This document shows, in pieces, positions 1 to 7,858 of a DNA stretch of 64,000 nt (position 1 is the first letter of the stretch; the number at the start of each line of letters is the position of its first letter). The stretch comes from Marinimicrococcus sp033875255 (GTDB taxonomy: Bacteria; Pseudomonadota; Alphaproteobacteria; Geminicoccales; Geminicoccaceae). The DNA is taken from the NCBI GenBank assembly GCA_033875255.1, contig JAWZSN010000003.1, positions 186,001 through 250,000 on the forward strand. Reading direction: 5' to 3'. The notes below the pieces were generated by a model that made no database searches, was not told the origin of the DNA, and saw only the letters and a program-made list of their open reading frames with translations. The position numbers and the translations under genes are program-made.

Positions 1-369
1 CGGGTGGGCGGCGGCTATACCTATCAGGGCGGCTATGCCGCGGCGCTCGAGCTGTGCCGCGGCGGCGAGACGCCCGATGCGATCTTCGCCGCCAACGACA
101 TCATGGCGCTGGGCGTCGTCGACGCGCTGCGCCGCGAGCTCGGGCTCAACGTGCCGGACGACGTCTCGGTGGTGGGCTTTGACGACATTCCGGCAGCCTC
201 ATGGCCCAGCTACGACCTTACCACCATGCGTCAGCCGTTGCGGGCGATGGTGAGCGAGACGGTCCAGCTGCTTGAGGATCAGCTCGAGAGCGCCTATCCA
301 AAAGCGACGACCGTCACCCTGCCGGGCCGGCTGATCCGGCGCGGCTCGGCGCGGCTGCCGCCCGCCTGA
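1..369 (+). CDS. LacI/GalR-family transcriptional regulator, C-terminal part (5' end outside window)
   Basis: The frame is open from base 1 and ends at TGA 367-369, so this is the last ~122 residues of a longer protein. It matches the end of the periplasmic-binding-like effector domain of LacI-type repressors: a 'FAANDIMALGVVDALR' segment, then 'PDDVSVVGFDDIP', then 'LTTMRQPL' and a helix leading to a basic tail. In this family the domain binds a small sugar-like ligand and controls an N-terminal DNA-binding helix-turn-helix, which would lie upstream of the window. No target can be named from the fragment. hisE follows 41 bases later and is probably not functionally linked. Confidence 0.9.
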   Translation, partial: RVGGGYTYQGGYAAALELCRGGETPDAIFAANDIMALGVVDALRRELGLNVPDDVSVVGFDDIPAASWPSYDLTTMRQPLRAMVSETVQLLEDQLESAYPKATTVTLPGRLIRRGSARLPPA

Positions 370-410
370 CGGCCGGCGGGCACGGCTGTTCCCGCCTCAT
401 GGAGGAGATC

Positions 411-731
411 ATGCCGCCGGACCAGATCCAGCGCCTTTTCGATGCGGTGGCCGAGCGCCGCGGCCACGAGCCGGCCAGCTCGCGGACCGCCAAGCTCCTG
501 GCAGGCGGCCGGCCCAAGATCTGCAAGAAGCTGGGCGAGGAGGCGGTCGAGGTGGTGGTCGACGGGCTCCGCGGCGACCGGGAGGCCGTCATCCTCGAGA
601 GCGCCGACCTGCTCTACCAGCTGGTGGTGCTGTGGGTCCACATGGGCGTGCCACCGGAGGAGGTCTGGGCCGAGATGGACCGCCGCGAGTCCCGCTACGG
701 CCTGGCCGAGAAGATAGCCAAGTCCGACTGA
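411..731 (+). CDS. hisE: Phosphoribosyl-ATP pyrophosphatase HisE
   Basis: HisE hydrolyses phosphoribosyl-ATP to phosphoribosyl-AMP and pyrophosphate, the second step of histidine synthesis, in the cytoplasm. The ~106-residue length is typical of a stand-alone HisE with the all-alpha MazG-like fold. The signature is 'KKLGEEAVEVV' followed by 'ESADLLYQLVVL', whose acidic residues bind Mg2+. I prefer ATG 411 because GGAGG at 401-405 sits five bases ahead of it; an in-frame ATG at 399 lies before that ribosome site. No other his gene is in the window. In many alphaproteobacteria hisE ends the hisBHAFE cluster, but here a LacI-type gene precedes it, so it seems isolated. Confidence 0.93.
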   Translation: MPPDQIQRLFDAVAERRGHEPASSRTAKLLAGGRPKICKKLGEEAVEVVVDGLRGDREAVILESADLLYQLVVLWVHMGVPPEEVWAEMDRRESRYGLAEKIAKSD

Positions 732-839
732 CGCCAGCGCTGCCGCCACTGCCGTACGATTAGAATTTTCGCCTCGGCCATGCTAGCATCGATGGGCCTT
801 ATGGCATTCAAGGCAACGCTTGGCGGCCGGTGCATCCCA

Positions 840-878
840 GCGCCGGCCCGCTTTTTGGGCGGAGGGACCGGCGCTTTT
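840..878 (+). terminator. Probable rho-independent terminator after hisE
   Basis: GCGCCGG at 840-846 pairs with CCGGCGC at 868-874, with additional G:C pairing possible inside, and TTTT follows at 875-878. It lies about 110 bases past the hisE stop in a 260-base stretch (732-991) with no convincing gene. It could instead be the 3' end of an unannotated small RNA. Confidence 0.5.
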
Positions 879-991
879 GGTGGCCGGCTGGGGTGGCATC
901 TCTGCTTCATCGTGAGGTGCTGCGCCGCGTTCCGGCTCTCGCCCCTTGAAACATGGCGATCGGCTGCTAAACCTTCCGCAGCATTCTTGCG

Positions 992-1067
992 GGGCGCCTA
1001 GCTCAATTGGCAGAGCAGCGGACTTTTAATCCGCGGGTTCTGGGTTCGAGTCCCAGGGCGCCCACCA
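992..1067 (+). tRNA. tRNA-Lys (anticodon UUU)
   Basis: A full cloverleaf can be drawn. The acceptor stem is GGGCGCC 992-998 with GGCGCCC 1057-1063; the anticodon stem GCGGA/TCCGC closes the loop CTTTTAA with anticodon TTT at 1025-1027. The T arm is CTGGG-TTCGAGT-CCCAG, and the CCA end is genome-encoded at 1065-1067. TTT reads AAA and AAG lysine codons. The gene stands alone, and the sensor kinase starts about 110 bases downstream. Confidence 0.97.
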
Positions 1068-1177
1068 GATCACGTTGCCACCCGTATCTTTCAGGGTTAT
1101 CAGGAAGCCTTTCCAGCGTTACCGGCCTCGCCACCGTCCTGCGTGCATCACGGCGCCGCTTCGGACACGAGGGCTTC

Positions 1178-2755
1178 ATGCGCCGTTTTTATCCTTATCT
1201 GGCCGGTGGGTTGGCCATGCTCGCGACTGCCGCGCTCGCCTGGAGCCTCCACCAGAACGAGGGCGCCGAGACCGCGAGCCTGCTGCAGGAGGCCGCCGAG
1301 AGGATCGAGGGGCGTATCGCCGCCCACGTCCTGCTGCTGCACTCGGTCAAGGGGCTTTATCTCGGGCAGGGAGACAATATCTCCCGCGACCAGCTGCAGC
1401 GGTTTCTCTCGGCGATGCCGATCGAGCGGAAGATGCCGGGCATCCAGGGTATCGGCTTCGCCATGGCGGTGCCGCCGGCAGGACCGCTGGCCGCCGTCAG
1501 CCAGGTCGCCCGGGACTACGGGATCGACCGGCAGCCGTGGCCGGAGACCGCCCAGGACATCCGCTTCCCCATCGTGCTGCTCGAGCCTGCGAACGAGCGG
1601 AACCGGGCGGCCTTGAACTACGACATGTTCAGCGAGCCCATCCGCCGCGAGGCGATGCTGGCTGCCTGGCATTCCGGCAAGCCCGCCTCCACGAGGCCGG
1701 TACAGCTCGTCCAGGAGATCGACGCCGACAAGCAGGCAGGCTTTCTCATCTACCTGCCGCTCTACCGTGACGGGCAGAGCCTGTCCGCCGAGAAGCCGCC
1801 CGCCGGCGACATCGTCGGCTTCGTCTACGCTCCCTTCCGCGCCGGCGATCTCTTCCGGACGGTGCTCGGCGAGCCGCCCGCCCTGCAGGTGAGCGTCCAG
1901 GCCTACTCGCAGAGGATCAGCGAGGAGACCCGGCTCTTCGCCAATGCCCGTGAGCTCGTCGACCCGGCCGTTCACACGATCGACGTGGCCGGCAGGACCT
2001 GGATCCTGCTGCTCGGCGACAGCCGGCCGGGTGCCGAAGGGCCCAGCCGGCCGGTGCTCTTCGTCCTGGCCCTGGGTTGTCTGCTGGCCCTGGTCCTGGG
2101 CTTTCTGGTCCGCGCGCAGACAAGGGCGCTGGCGGCAGCCGAGGCTCTCGCGGCCGAGACCAAAGCGAGAAGTGCCGAGAAGGACATCCTTCTCCAGGAA
2201 ATGAACCATCGCTTGAAGAACCTGATCGCGCGGACCCTCGCGATCTTCCGGCTGAGCGTTCATGGCGCCGACAGCCAGGAAGCGCTGGTGGCCTCGTTCG
2301 GCGATCGTCTGCAGGCGATGGCCCGGGCCCAGGACCTGTTCGCCGACTCGCAATGGCAGCGCATCGAGTTGGCGGAGCTGCTGGACCTGGAGATCTCCCG
2401 GATGGCCGGCGAGGCCAGGCTGGAAGTGCAGGGGCCTCCGCTGGGCCTCGACGAGGTGCAGTCGCAGGCAATGGGCCTGGTGGCGCACGAGCTGACCACC
2501 AACTCGCTGAAATACGGCGCCTTGGCCACGGACGGCACGCTGGCGATCACCTGGCGGCTCGAGCAGCAGAAAAAGGGCGTCCGGGTTCTCCTCGACTGGA
2601 TCGAGAAGGATCTCCCCGAGACCCCCGATTTCTCCGAGCCCGGTTTCGGCTCGCATCTCATCCGGCTGATGGTCGAGCGCAAGCTCGACGGCTCGGTCGA
2701 ACGCCTGCTGTCGGACCGCGCGGTCCACTACCGGTTCACCTTTCCCCTGAAGTAG
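1178..2755 (+). CDS. CHASE-domain HWE-family sensor histidine kinase
   Basis: This is a 525-residue inner-membrane sensor kinase. An N-terminal membrane helix (about residues 6-24) is followed by a periplasmic CHASE-type domain, including 'RFPIVLLEPANERNRAALNYDM', then a second helix at about 292-312. The cytoplasmic kinase follows. The H box 'EMNHRLKNL' puts the phosphorylated histidine at about residue 344, and the WxE motif ('LDWIEKD') in the ATPase domain marks the HWE subfamily common in alphaproteobacteria. CHASE domains sense small extracellular ligands; the ligand here is unknown. The open frame reaches back into the tRNA, so I chose ATG 1178, directly before the first membrane helix. 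No response regulator is adjacent, which suggests an orphan kinase. Confidence 0.88.
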   Translation: MRRFYPYLAGGLAMLATAALAWSLHQNEGAETASLLQEAAERIEGRIAAHVLLLHSVKGLYLGQGDNISRDQLQRFLSAMPIERKMPGIQGIGFAMAVPPAGPLAAVSQVARDYGIDRQPWPETAQDIRFPIVLLEPANERNRAALNYDMFSEPIRREAMLAAWHSGKPASTRPVQLVQEIDADKQAGFLIYLPLYRDGQSLSAEKPPAGDIVGFVYAPFRAGDLFRTVLGEPPALQVSVQAYSQRISEETRLFANARELVDPAVHTIDVAGRTWILLLGDSRPGAEGPSRPVLFVLALGCLLALVLGFLVRAQTRALAAAEALAAETKARSAEKDILLQEMNHRLKNLIARTLAIFRLSVHGADSQEALVASFGDRLQAMARAQDLFADSQWQRIELAELLDLEISRMAGEARLEVQGPPLGLDEVQSQAMGLVAHELTTNSLKYGALATDGTLAITWRLEQQKKGVRVLLDWIEKDLPETPDFSEPGFGSHLIRLMVERKLDGSVERLLSDRAVHYRFTFPLK

Positions 2756-2829
2756 CCGTCCTTCCGGCGAGGACTGGCTCGCACCGCCGCACGAGAGGCG
2801 GTCGCGCATTGCAGCGGGCAGGCCTTCAG

Positions 2830-2846
2830 TTTAGAATAATTCCAAG
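2830..2846 (+). promoter_or_regulatory. Probable Irr-binding iron control element (ICE) upstream of mbfA
   Basis: TTTAGAATAATTCCAAG lies 24 bases before the mbfA start. The alphaproteobacterial ICE consensus as I recall it is TTTAGAA-N3-TTCTAAA. The left half is perfect and the right half matches at five of seven positions. Irr is known to control mbfA in Agrobacterium and Bradyrhizobium, so the position and the target both fit. Confidence 0.65.
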
Positions 2847-2870
2847 TTTGGGCACTCTGCGGAGTTCCAC

Positions 2871-3851
2871 ATGCTCGGCTTCGCCCTGCGGCCGCAAAAG
2901 CGCCTGGCCGATCTTTTTGAGCGGGAGATCCTGGCGCTCGCCATCGCGCTCGAGGAGGAGGACGGGCGCATCTATCGCGACTATGCGGACGGGCTGCGGG
3001 ACGACTATCCCGCCTCGGCGCGGGTGTTCGAGGAGATGGCGGCGGAGGAGAGCGAGCATCGGCGGATGCTGATAGCACTTTTCCGCGAGCGGTTCGGCGA
3101 GCACATCCCGCTGGTGCGCCGCGAGGACGTGCGCGGGTTCCTGCGCCGGCGGCCCTTGTGGCTGAGCCGGCCGCTGAAGATCGAGGCGGTGCGCCGCCAG
3201 GCCGAGGAGCTCGAGGCCGAGGCCCAGAACTTCTACCGCAAGGCCGCCACCCGGGTGAGCGACGCCGGCCTGCGCAAGCTGCTGGTGGACCTCGCCGAGG
3301 CCGAGGCCGACCACGTCTCGCTGGCCCACCGGCTGGAGGAGAAGCACCTCGCCGGCGACGCCGCGGCGAGCGAGGAGAGGGCGGCGCACCGCCGCTTCGT
3401 GCTGCAGTTCGTCCAGCCGGGCCTGGCCGGGCTCATGGACGGCTCGGTGAGCACGCTGGCCCCGCTGTTCGCCGCCGCGTTCGCCACCGGCGACAGCTGG
3501 AGTGCCTTTCTCGTGGGCCTCGCCGCCTCCATCGGTGCCGGCATCTCCATGGGCTTCGCCGAGGCGCTCTCCGACGACGGCCAGCTCACCGGCCGCGGCC
3601 ATCCCTGGCTGCGCGGCTGGGTCTGCGGCTTCATGACCACGCTGGGCGGCGTCGGCCACACGCTCCCCTACCTGATCCCCGACTTCCAGATCGCCACCGC
3701 CCTCGCCGTCGCCGTGGTGCTGGTCGAGCTCTGGGCCATCGCCTGGATCCGCGCCCGCTACATGGACACCCCCTTCCTCCAGGCCGCCTACCAGATCGTG
3801 CTGGGCGGCTTCCTCGTGTTCCTCTCGGGCATCCTCATCGGCAACGCCTGA
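2871..3851 (+). CDS. mbfA: Membrane-bound ferritin MbfA (erythrin-like domain fused to VIT1/CCC1 transporter)
   Basis: This 326-residue fusion is predicted to export iron across the inner membrane. Residues about 1-165 form a ferritin/rubrerythrin-like di-iron domain, with glutamate-rich 'LEEEDGRIYRDYA' and the ExxH element in 'EEMAAEESEHRRM', plus a second copy ('AEAEADHVSLAH'). Residues about 185-326 are a VIT-type transporter with 'GLMDGSVSTLAP', 'GAGISMGFAEALSDDG' and several membrane helices. In Agrobacterium and Bradyrhizobium this architecture is MbfA, an iron exporter repressed by Irr when iron is low. The Irr-type box just upstream agrees. GGAG at about -10 supports ATG 2871. The downstream SEL1 genes are convergent. 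Confidence 0.9.
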   Translation: MLGFALRPQKRLADLFEREILALAIALEEEDGRIYRDYADGLRDDYPASARVFEEMAAEESEHRRMLIALFRERFGEHIPLVRREDVRGFLRRRPLWLSRPLKIEAVRRQAEELEAEAQNFYRKAATRVSDAGLRKLLVDLAEAEADHVSLAHRLEEKHLAGDAAASEERAAHRRFVLQFVQPGLAGLMDGSVSTLAPLFAAAFATGDSWSAFLVGLAASIGAGISMGFAEALSDDGQLTGRGHPWLRGWVCGFMTTLGGVGHTLPYLIPDFQIATALAVAVVLVELWAIAWIRARYMDTPFLQAAYQIVLGGFLVFLSGILIGNA

Positions 3852-3875
3852 CGGGGCAGGGGTCTCAGCCCTGCC

Positions 3876-5879
3876 TCAGGGCGCACCCTCGCGGATGAGC
3901 GCCTCGGCGCGCTCGCGCTCGGCGGGGGTGAGCGTGGGGGCGAGGCGGTCGCGGGCGGCTTCGGCCCGCGGACGCAGCGTGTCGTCGGCATGGGCGGCTG
4001 CCAGCGAGAAAAGCGCGAAGGCTTCGGCCGGATCGCGCTCCGTGCCGCGGCCCTGCTCGTGGAGGAGCCCCAGCCTGTAGTGGGCGTCCGCGTCGCCCTG
4101 CCGGGAGGCGAGCGCGTACCGGCGCGCCGCCTCGGCCGGGTCCGCGGGCACGCCCAGGCCCTTCTCGTGGATCAGGCCCAGGTTGAACTGCGCCACCCTG
4201 TCGTCGCGTGCGGCAGCCAGCAGGAAGAGCCGGCGCGCCTCGGTCGCATCCTGCTTCACGCCGAGGCCGTTGAGGTGGAGGTAGCCGAGGGAGGTGAGGG
4301 AGGTGGCATCACCCTGGTCGGCTGCGCGCCGATACCAGCGCGCGGCCTCGCCGAAATCCTGCGGCACACCCTCGCCGCGCTCGTGGCTCAGGGCGAGGCT
4401 GTGCTGGGCCCAGACGGCGCCCTGCTCGGCCGCCAGCCGGAACAGGCGCGCTGCTTCCCTCTGGTCCTGCGGAACGCCCAGACCGTCGAGATGCATCAGC
4501 GCGAGGTTGAACTGAGCGTGCGCGTCCCCCTGCTCTGCCGCCAGCCGGTAGAGGCGCGCCGCTTCCGCGACATCCTGCGTGACCCCATGGCCCTCCCGAT
4601 AGAGATTCGCCAGGTTGAACCGAGCGGCGGCGCTGCCCCGCTCGGCGGCCATCCGGTACCAGTGCACCGCCTCGTCGAGGTCCTGCGGCACGCCCGTTCC
4701 TTCGCCGAGCATTACCGCGAGATTGTGCTGCGCCTTCGCCAGGCCCCGTTCTGCCGCGAGCCGGTAGAGCCGGACGGCCTCCGCCCTGTCCCGCGGCACG
4801 CCTTCGCCCTTCTCGTGGAGGAGTGCCAGGGCGAACTGCGCGTGCTCGTTCCCCTGCGCGGCGGCGAGGCCGTAGAGGTGCGCGGCTTTCGCGGCATCCT
4901 GCGGCACGCCCCTGCCGTCGAGGTGCTGCGAGGCGAGGCCGTACCAGCCGTCGCTGTTGCCCTGCTCGCCGGCCAGCCGGTAGAGGCGCGCAGCTTCCGC
5001 CTGGTCCTCCGGCACGCCCTCGCCATTGCGATACCTGTTGGCGAGGTTGAAGAGAGCCGTCGGCTCGTTCTGGTCCGCGGCGAGCCGGAGCCATCGCACC
5101 GCCTCTCCCACGTCCCGGGGCACACCCTGCCCGGTGAAGTAGTGGACGCCGAGTGACGCCTGGGCGCCGGGATGTTCCTGCCGGGCGGCTTCCCGAAGCC
5201 ATCGCACCGCCTCGGCATCGTCGCGCTCCACGCCGCGCCCGACGCCGTACATCCTGCCCAGCACATGCTGTGCGTCGGCGTTCCCGAGGGCTGCAGCCCG
5301 CCGATGCAGGCGCACCGCCTGCGCCGGATCCTCCGCTACCCCGAGGCCCTGGTCGTGCATCAGGCCGAGCTCGTGGAGGGCGCCGGCATGATCCTGCCCG
5401 GCCGCCCTGCGGAGCCATGCGACCGCCTCGTCGAGATCGCGACGTGCGTCCTCGCGGTCCCGCAGGAGCAGCCCCAGATTGTACTGCGCCACCGGCTCGC
5501 CCTGCTCGGCGGCAAGCCGGTACCAGCGTTCCGCCTCGTCCATATCCTGCGGCACGCCGTCGCCATGGTCGTGGAGGGCTCCCAGATTGTTCTGTGCCCG
5601 GTGCTCGCCCTGCTCCGCAGCGAGGCGGTACCAACGTGCCGCCTCGGCGGCGTCCCTCCGTGCGCCGATGCCCATGGCATGGGCAAGGCCCAGCGCATAC
5701 TGCGCGTCGGCATCACCGGCCTCGGCCAGCGGCCGCAGGCGCCCCACCGCGGCTGCAAAAGCTGCCTGCTCCCCGGGCTCGTCTGCTGTCATCGTGGGCG
5801 CCCTCGTGGTGGTGCCGGTCATCGTGGCGCATCCGGCGAGCAGGAGCGCGGCCAGCGGCAGGGCGAGGGCGGCCTTCAC
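3876..5879 (-). CDS. SEL1-repeat lipoprotein (fourth gene of the tandem array)
   Basis: The 667-residue protein starts with a lipoprotein signal ('MKAALALPLAALLLAGCATM', lipobox LAGC), so it should be lipid-anchored in the envelope. After a short linker come about 16 SEL1-like repeats of ~36 residues, each with the pattern A-x2-LG-x-G-GV-x-D-x2-EA-x2-W/LYR-AAEQG. Such alpha-solenoids act as protein-binding scaffolds; no enzyme domain is visible. The start is GTG and overlaps the TGA of the preceding gene by four bases (GTGA), so the two are translationally coupled. The C-terminal end ('DRLAPTLTPAERERAEALIR') closely matches that of the neighbouring paralogue, which points to duplication. Confidence 0.87.
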   Translation of the reverse strand: MKAALALPLAALLLAGCATMTGTTTRAPTMTADEPGEQAAFAAAVGRLRPLAEAGDADAQYALGLAHAMGIGARRDAAEAARWYRLAAEQGEHRAQNNLGALHDHGDGVPQDMDEAERWYRLAAEQGEPVAQYNLGLLLRDREDARRDLDEAVAWLRRAAGQDHAGALHELGLMHDQGLGVAEDPAQAVRLHRRAAALGNADAQHVLGRMYGVGRGVERDDAEAVRWLREAARQEHPGAQASLGVHYFTGQGVPRDVGEAVRWLRLAADQNEPTALFNLANRYRNGEGVPEDQAEAARLYRLAGEQGNSDGWYGLASQHLDGRGVPQDAAKAAHLYGLAAAQGNEHAQFALALLHEKGEGVPRDRAEAVRLYRLAAERGLAKAQHNLAVMLGEGTGVPQDLDEAVHWYRMAAERGSAAARFNLANLYREGHGVTQDVAEAARLYRLAAEQGDAHAQFNLALMHLDGLGVPQDQREAARLFRLAAEQGAVWAQHSLALSHERGEGVPQDFGEAARWYRRAADQGDATSLTSLGYLHLNGLGVKQDATEARRLFLLAAARDDRVAQFNLGLIHEKGLGVPADPAEAARRYALASRQGDADAHYRLGLLHEQGRGTERDPAEAFALFSLAAAHADDTLRPRAEAARDRLAPTLTPAERERAEALIREGAP

Positions 5880-7375
5880 CGTCCGGGTTCCATTCCCGCA
5901 CCCTCGCGGATGAGCGCCTCGGCGCGCTCGGTCTCGGCCGGGGTGAGCGTGGGGGCGAGGCGGTCGCGGGCGGCGCCGGCGACCATGCGGACCACGTCGT
6001 GGTCGGCCTCGGCGGCAAGGGTGAGGAGGGCGAAGGCCCGTGCCGGATCGCGCTCCACGCCGTCGCCGTCTGCCAGCATGGCGCCGAGATTGTAGCGGCC
6101 GAAGGCGTCGCCCTGCGCGGCCGCCTTGCCATACCAGCGCGCCGCCTCGGCGGGATCCTGCGGAACGCCGCGGCCGCTCCGGTACATCTGGGCCAGCGCG
6201 TGCTGCGCATTGGCGTCGCCCTGCTCCGCTGCCAGCCGGTAGAGGCGCGCGGCCTCGGCGTCATCCTGCGGGACGCCCTCGCCCCGTTCGTGCAGGACGG
6301 CGAGGTTGAACTGCGCCTCAGGATCGCCCTGGCCGGCTGCCAGCCGGTAGAGGCGCACCGCCTCGGCAAGATCCTGCCGGACGCCCCTGCCTTCCTCGTA
6401 CAGCAGCGCGAGGTTGTTCTGCGCGTCGGCGTCGCCCTGCTCGGCCGCCAGCCGATACCAGCGCGCGGCTTCGGCAGGATCCTGCGCCACGCCCATGCCG
6501 TCCTCGTGCATCAGCGCGACGCTGAGCTGGGCATCCGCCTCACCCTGCTCGGCGGAAAGCCGGTAGAGGCGTGCTGCTTCGGCGAGATCCTGCGGAACGC
6601 CTGTGCCCTTCCTGTACATGTGGGCCAGGTGGAGCTGTGCGTGTTTCTCGCCCTGGTCTGCCGCCAGCCGATACCAGCGCGCGGCTTCGGCAGGATCCTG
6701 CCTGACGCCCTTGCCCCGTGCATGCATCCAGCCGAGCGCGAATTGCGCCGTGGGATGCCCCCCGCCGGCTGCCAGCCGGATCAGGCGCGCCGCCTCGGCA
6801 TGATCCTCGGGCACGCCCCGGCCATCGAGATACTTGGTGCCGAGATTGAGCTGGGCGTCGGGAAGCCCCTGCGCGGCTGCGAGCCGCTGCAACCGCACCG
6901 CCTCGCGAAGGTCCTGCGCCACGCCTTCGCCCGTGGCATACATGGTGCCGAGATTGTTCTGGGCGGCGGCATCGCCCTGGTCTGCCGCCATGCGGTACCA
7001 CCGCGCGGCCTCGGCGTCGTCGAGGGGCACGTCTCGTCCCTCGTCGTAGAGCCAGCCGAGCTCGTACTGCGCGTTCGCGAGGCCCTGTCCGGCGGCGAGG
7101 CGATACCAGCGCACGGCCTCGGCTGGATCAGCCAGCGCGTCTGCGTAGGCGCGGCCGAGCAGGAACTGCGCATCCGCATCGCCCGCTTCGGCGAGCGGCA
7201 GCAGGCGCTCGACGAGCACCCTCTGCTCCTCCTTTTGCGCCGCCTCTTCCGCCGTGACGGCAAGGGGCACATCGGCGGGGCCGGCTGTGGTCACGCAGCC
7301 GGCCAACAGCAGCGCGGTCAGCGGCAGGGCGAGGCGGGCGGGCGGGCGGAGGGAGCGGCGGGGCAGGGCGGTCAT
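5876..7375 (-). CDS. SEL1-repeat lipoprotein (third gene of the tandem array)
   Basis: This protein has 499 residues from ATG 7375 and about 11 SEL1-like repeats. The N terminus is 'MTALPRRSLRPPARLALPL' followed by TALLLAGC, a lipoprotein signal nearly identical to that of the next paralogue upstream; the first repeat unit is shortened. I prefer ATG 7375 to an upstream TTG because the paralogue begins at the same residue. Its last codons overlap the GTG of the following gene. Only 27 bases separate it from the preceding SEL1 gene, so all four are probably one transcription unit. The repeat number (11 against 16-19 in its neighbours) suggests that units were gained or lost. No specific partner can be named. 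Confidence 0.87.
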   Translation of the reverse strand: MTALPRRSLRPPARLALPLTALLLAGCVTTAGPADVPLAVTAEEAAQKEEQRVLVERLLPLAEAGDADAQFLLGRAYADALADPAEAVRWYRLAAGQGLANAQYELGWLYDEGRDVPLDDAEAARWYRMAADQGDAAAQNNLGTMYATGEGVAQDLREAVRLQRLAAAQGLPDAQLNLGTKYLDGRGVPEDHAEAARLIRLAAGGGHPTAQFALGWMHARGKGVRQDPAEAARWYRLAADQGEKHAQLHLAHMYRKGTGVPQDLAEAARLYRLSAEQGEADAQLSVALMHEDGMGVAQDPAEAARWYRLAAEQGDADAQNNLALLYEEGRGVRQDLAEAVRLYRLAAGQGDPEAQFNLAVLHERGEGVPQDDAEAARLYRLAAEQGDANAQHALAQMYRSGRGVPQDPAEAARWYGKAAAQGDAFGRYNLGAMLADGDGVERDPARAFALLTLAAEADHDVVRMVAGAARDRLAPTLTPAETERAEALIREGAGMEPGR

Positions 7376-7858
7376 GACGGCTCGCGGCAATTACTGGTGT
7401 GGTCAGGGATCGATCGCGGGTGGTGACCCGGGCGCCGCTTCCTGCGTCGGGACACGGCCGGCTCGCACCAGCGCCTCGGCCCGTTCGCGCTCGGCAGGAG
7501 TGAGCGTTGGGGCGAGCCGGTCGAGGGCCGTTTCCGCCAGCGCGAGGAGTGAATCCTCGGCGGCCTCGGCGGCCAGGGTGAAGAGGGCGGAGGCCCGGGC
7601 GGCATCGCGCTCCACGCCGCGGCCGTCCTCCACCAGAAGCCCGAGATTATAGAGGCCGTAGGCGTCGCCATTGTCGGCGGCGAGCCGGTACCAGCGGGCG
7701 GCTTCGGCGAGATCCTGCTTCACGCCCTGGCCGGTCTCGTGGAAGAAGCCCATCATGTTGCGGGCGTCCGCGTTGCCGCCCTCGGCGGCGCGGCGGTACC
7801 AGCCCACCGCCTTCTCGAGATCCTGCGGCACGCCCTTGCCGTTCTCGTACATGCCGGC
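7292..7858. repeat. 567-bp near-identical direct repeat, copy 1
   Basis: This segment covers the 3' end of the second SEL1 gene, the 27-base spacer and the signal-peptide codons of the third. It aligns without gaps to 9614-10180 at a constant offset of 2322 bases, with only scattered substitutions; long runs are identical, for example the region around 7550-7635. Confidence 0.85.

Noticed and set aside
780..1001. A 73-codon open frame between hisE and tRNA-Lys
   Set aside because: It overlaps the terminator-like hairpin and the tRNA, has no good ribosome site, and its predicted protein has no domain-like composition.
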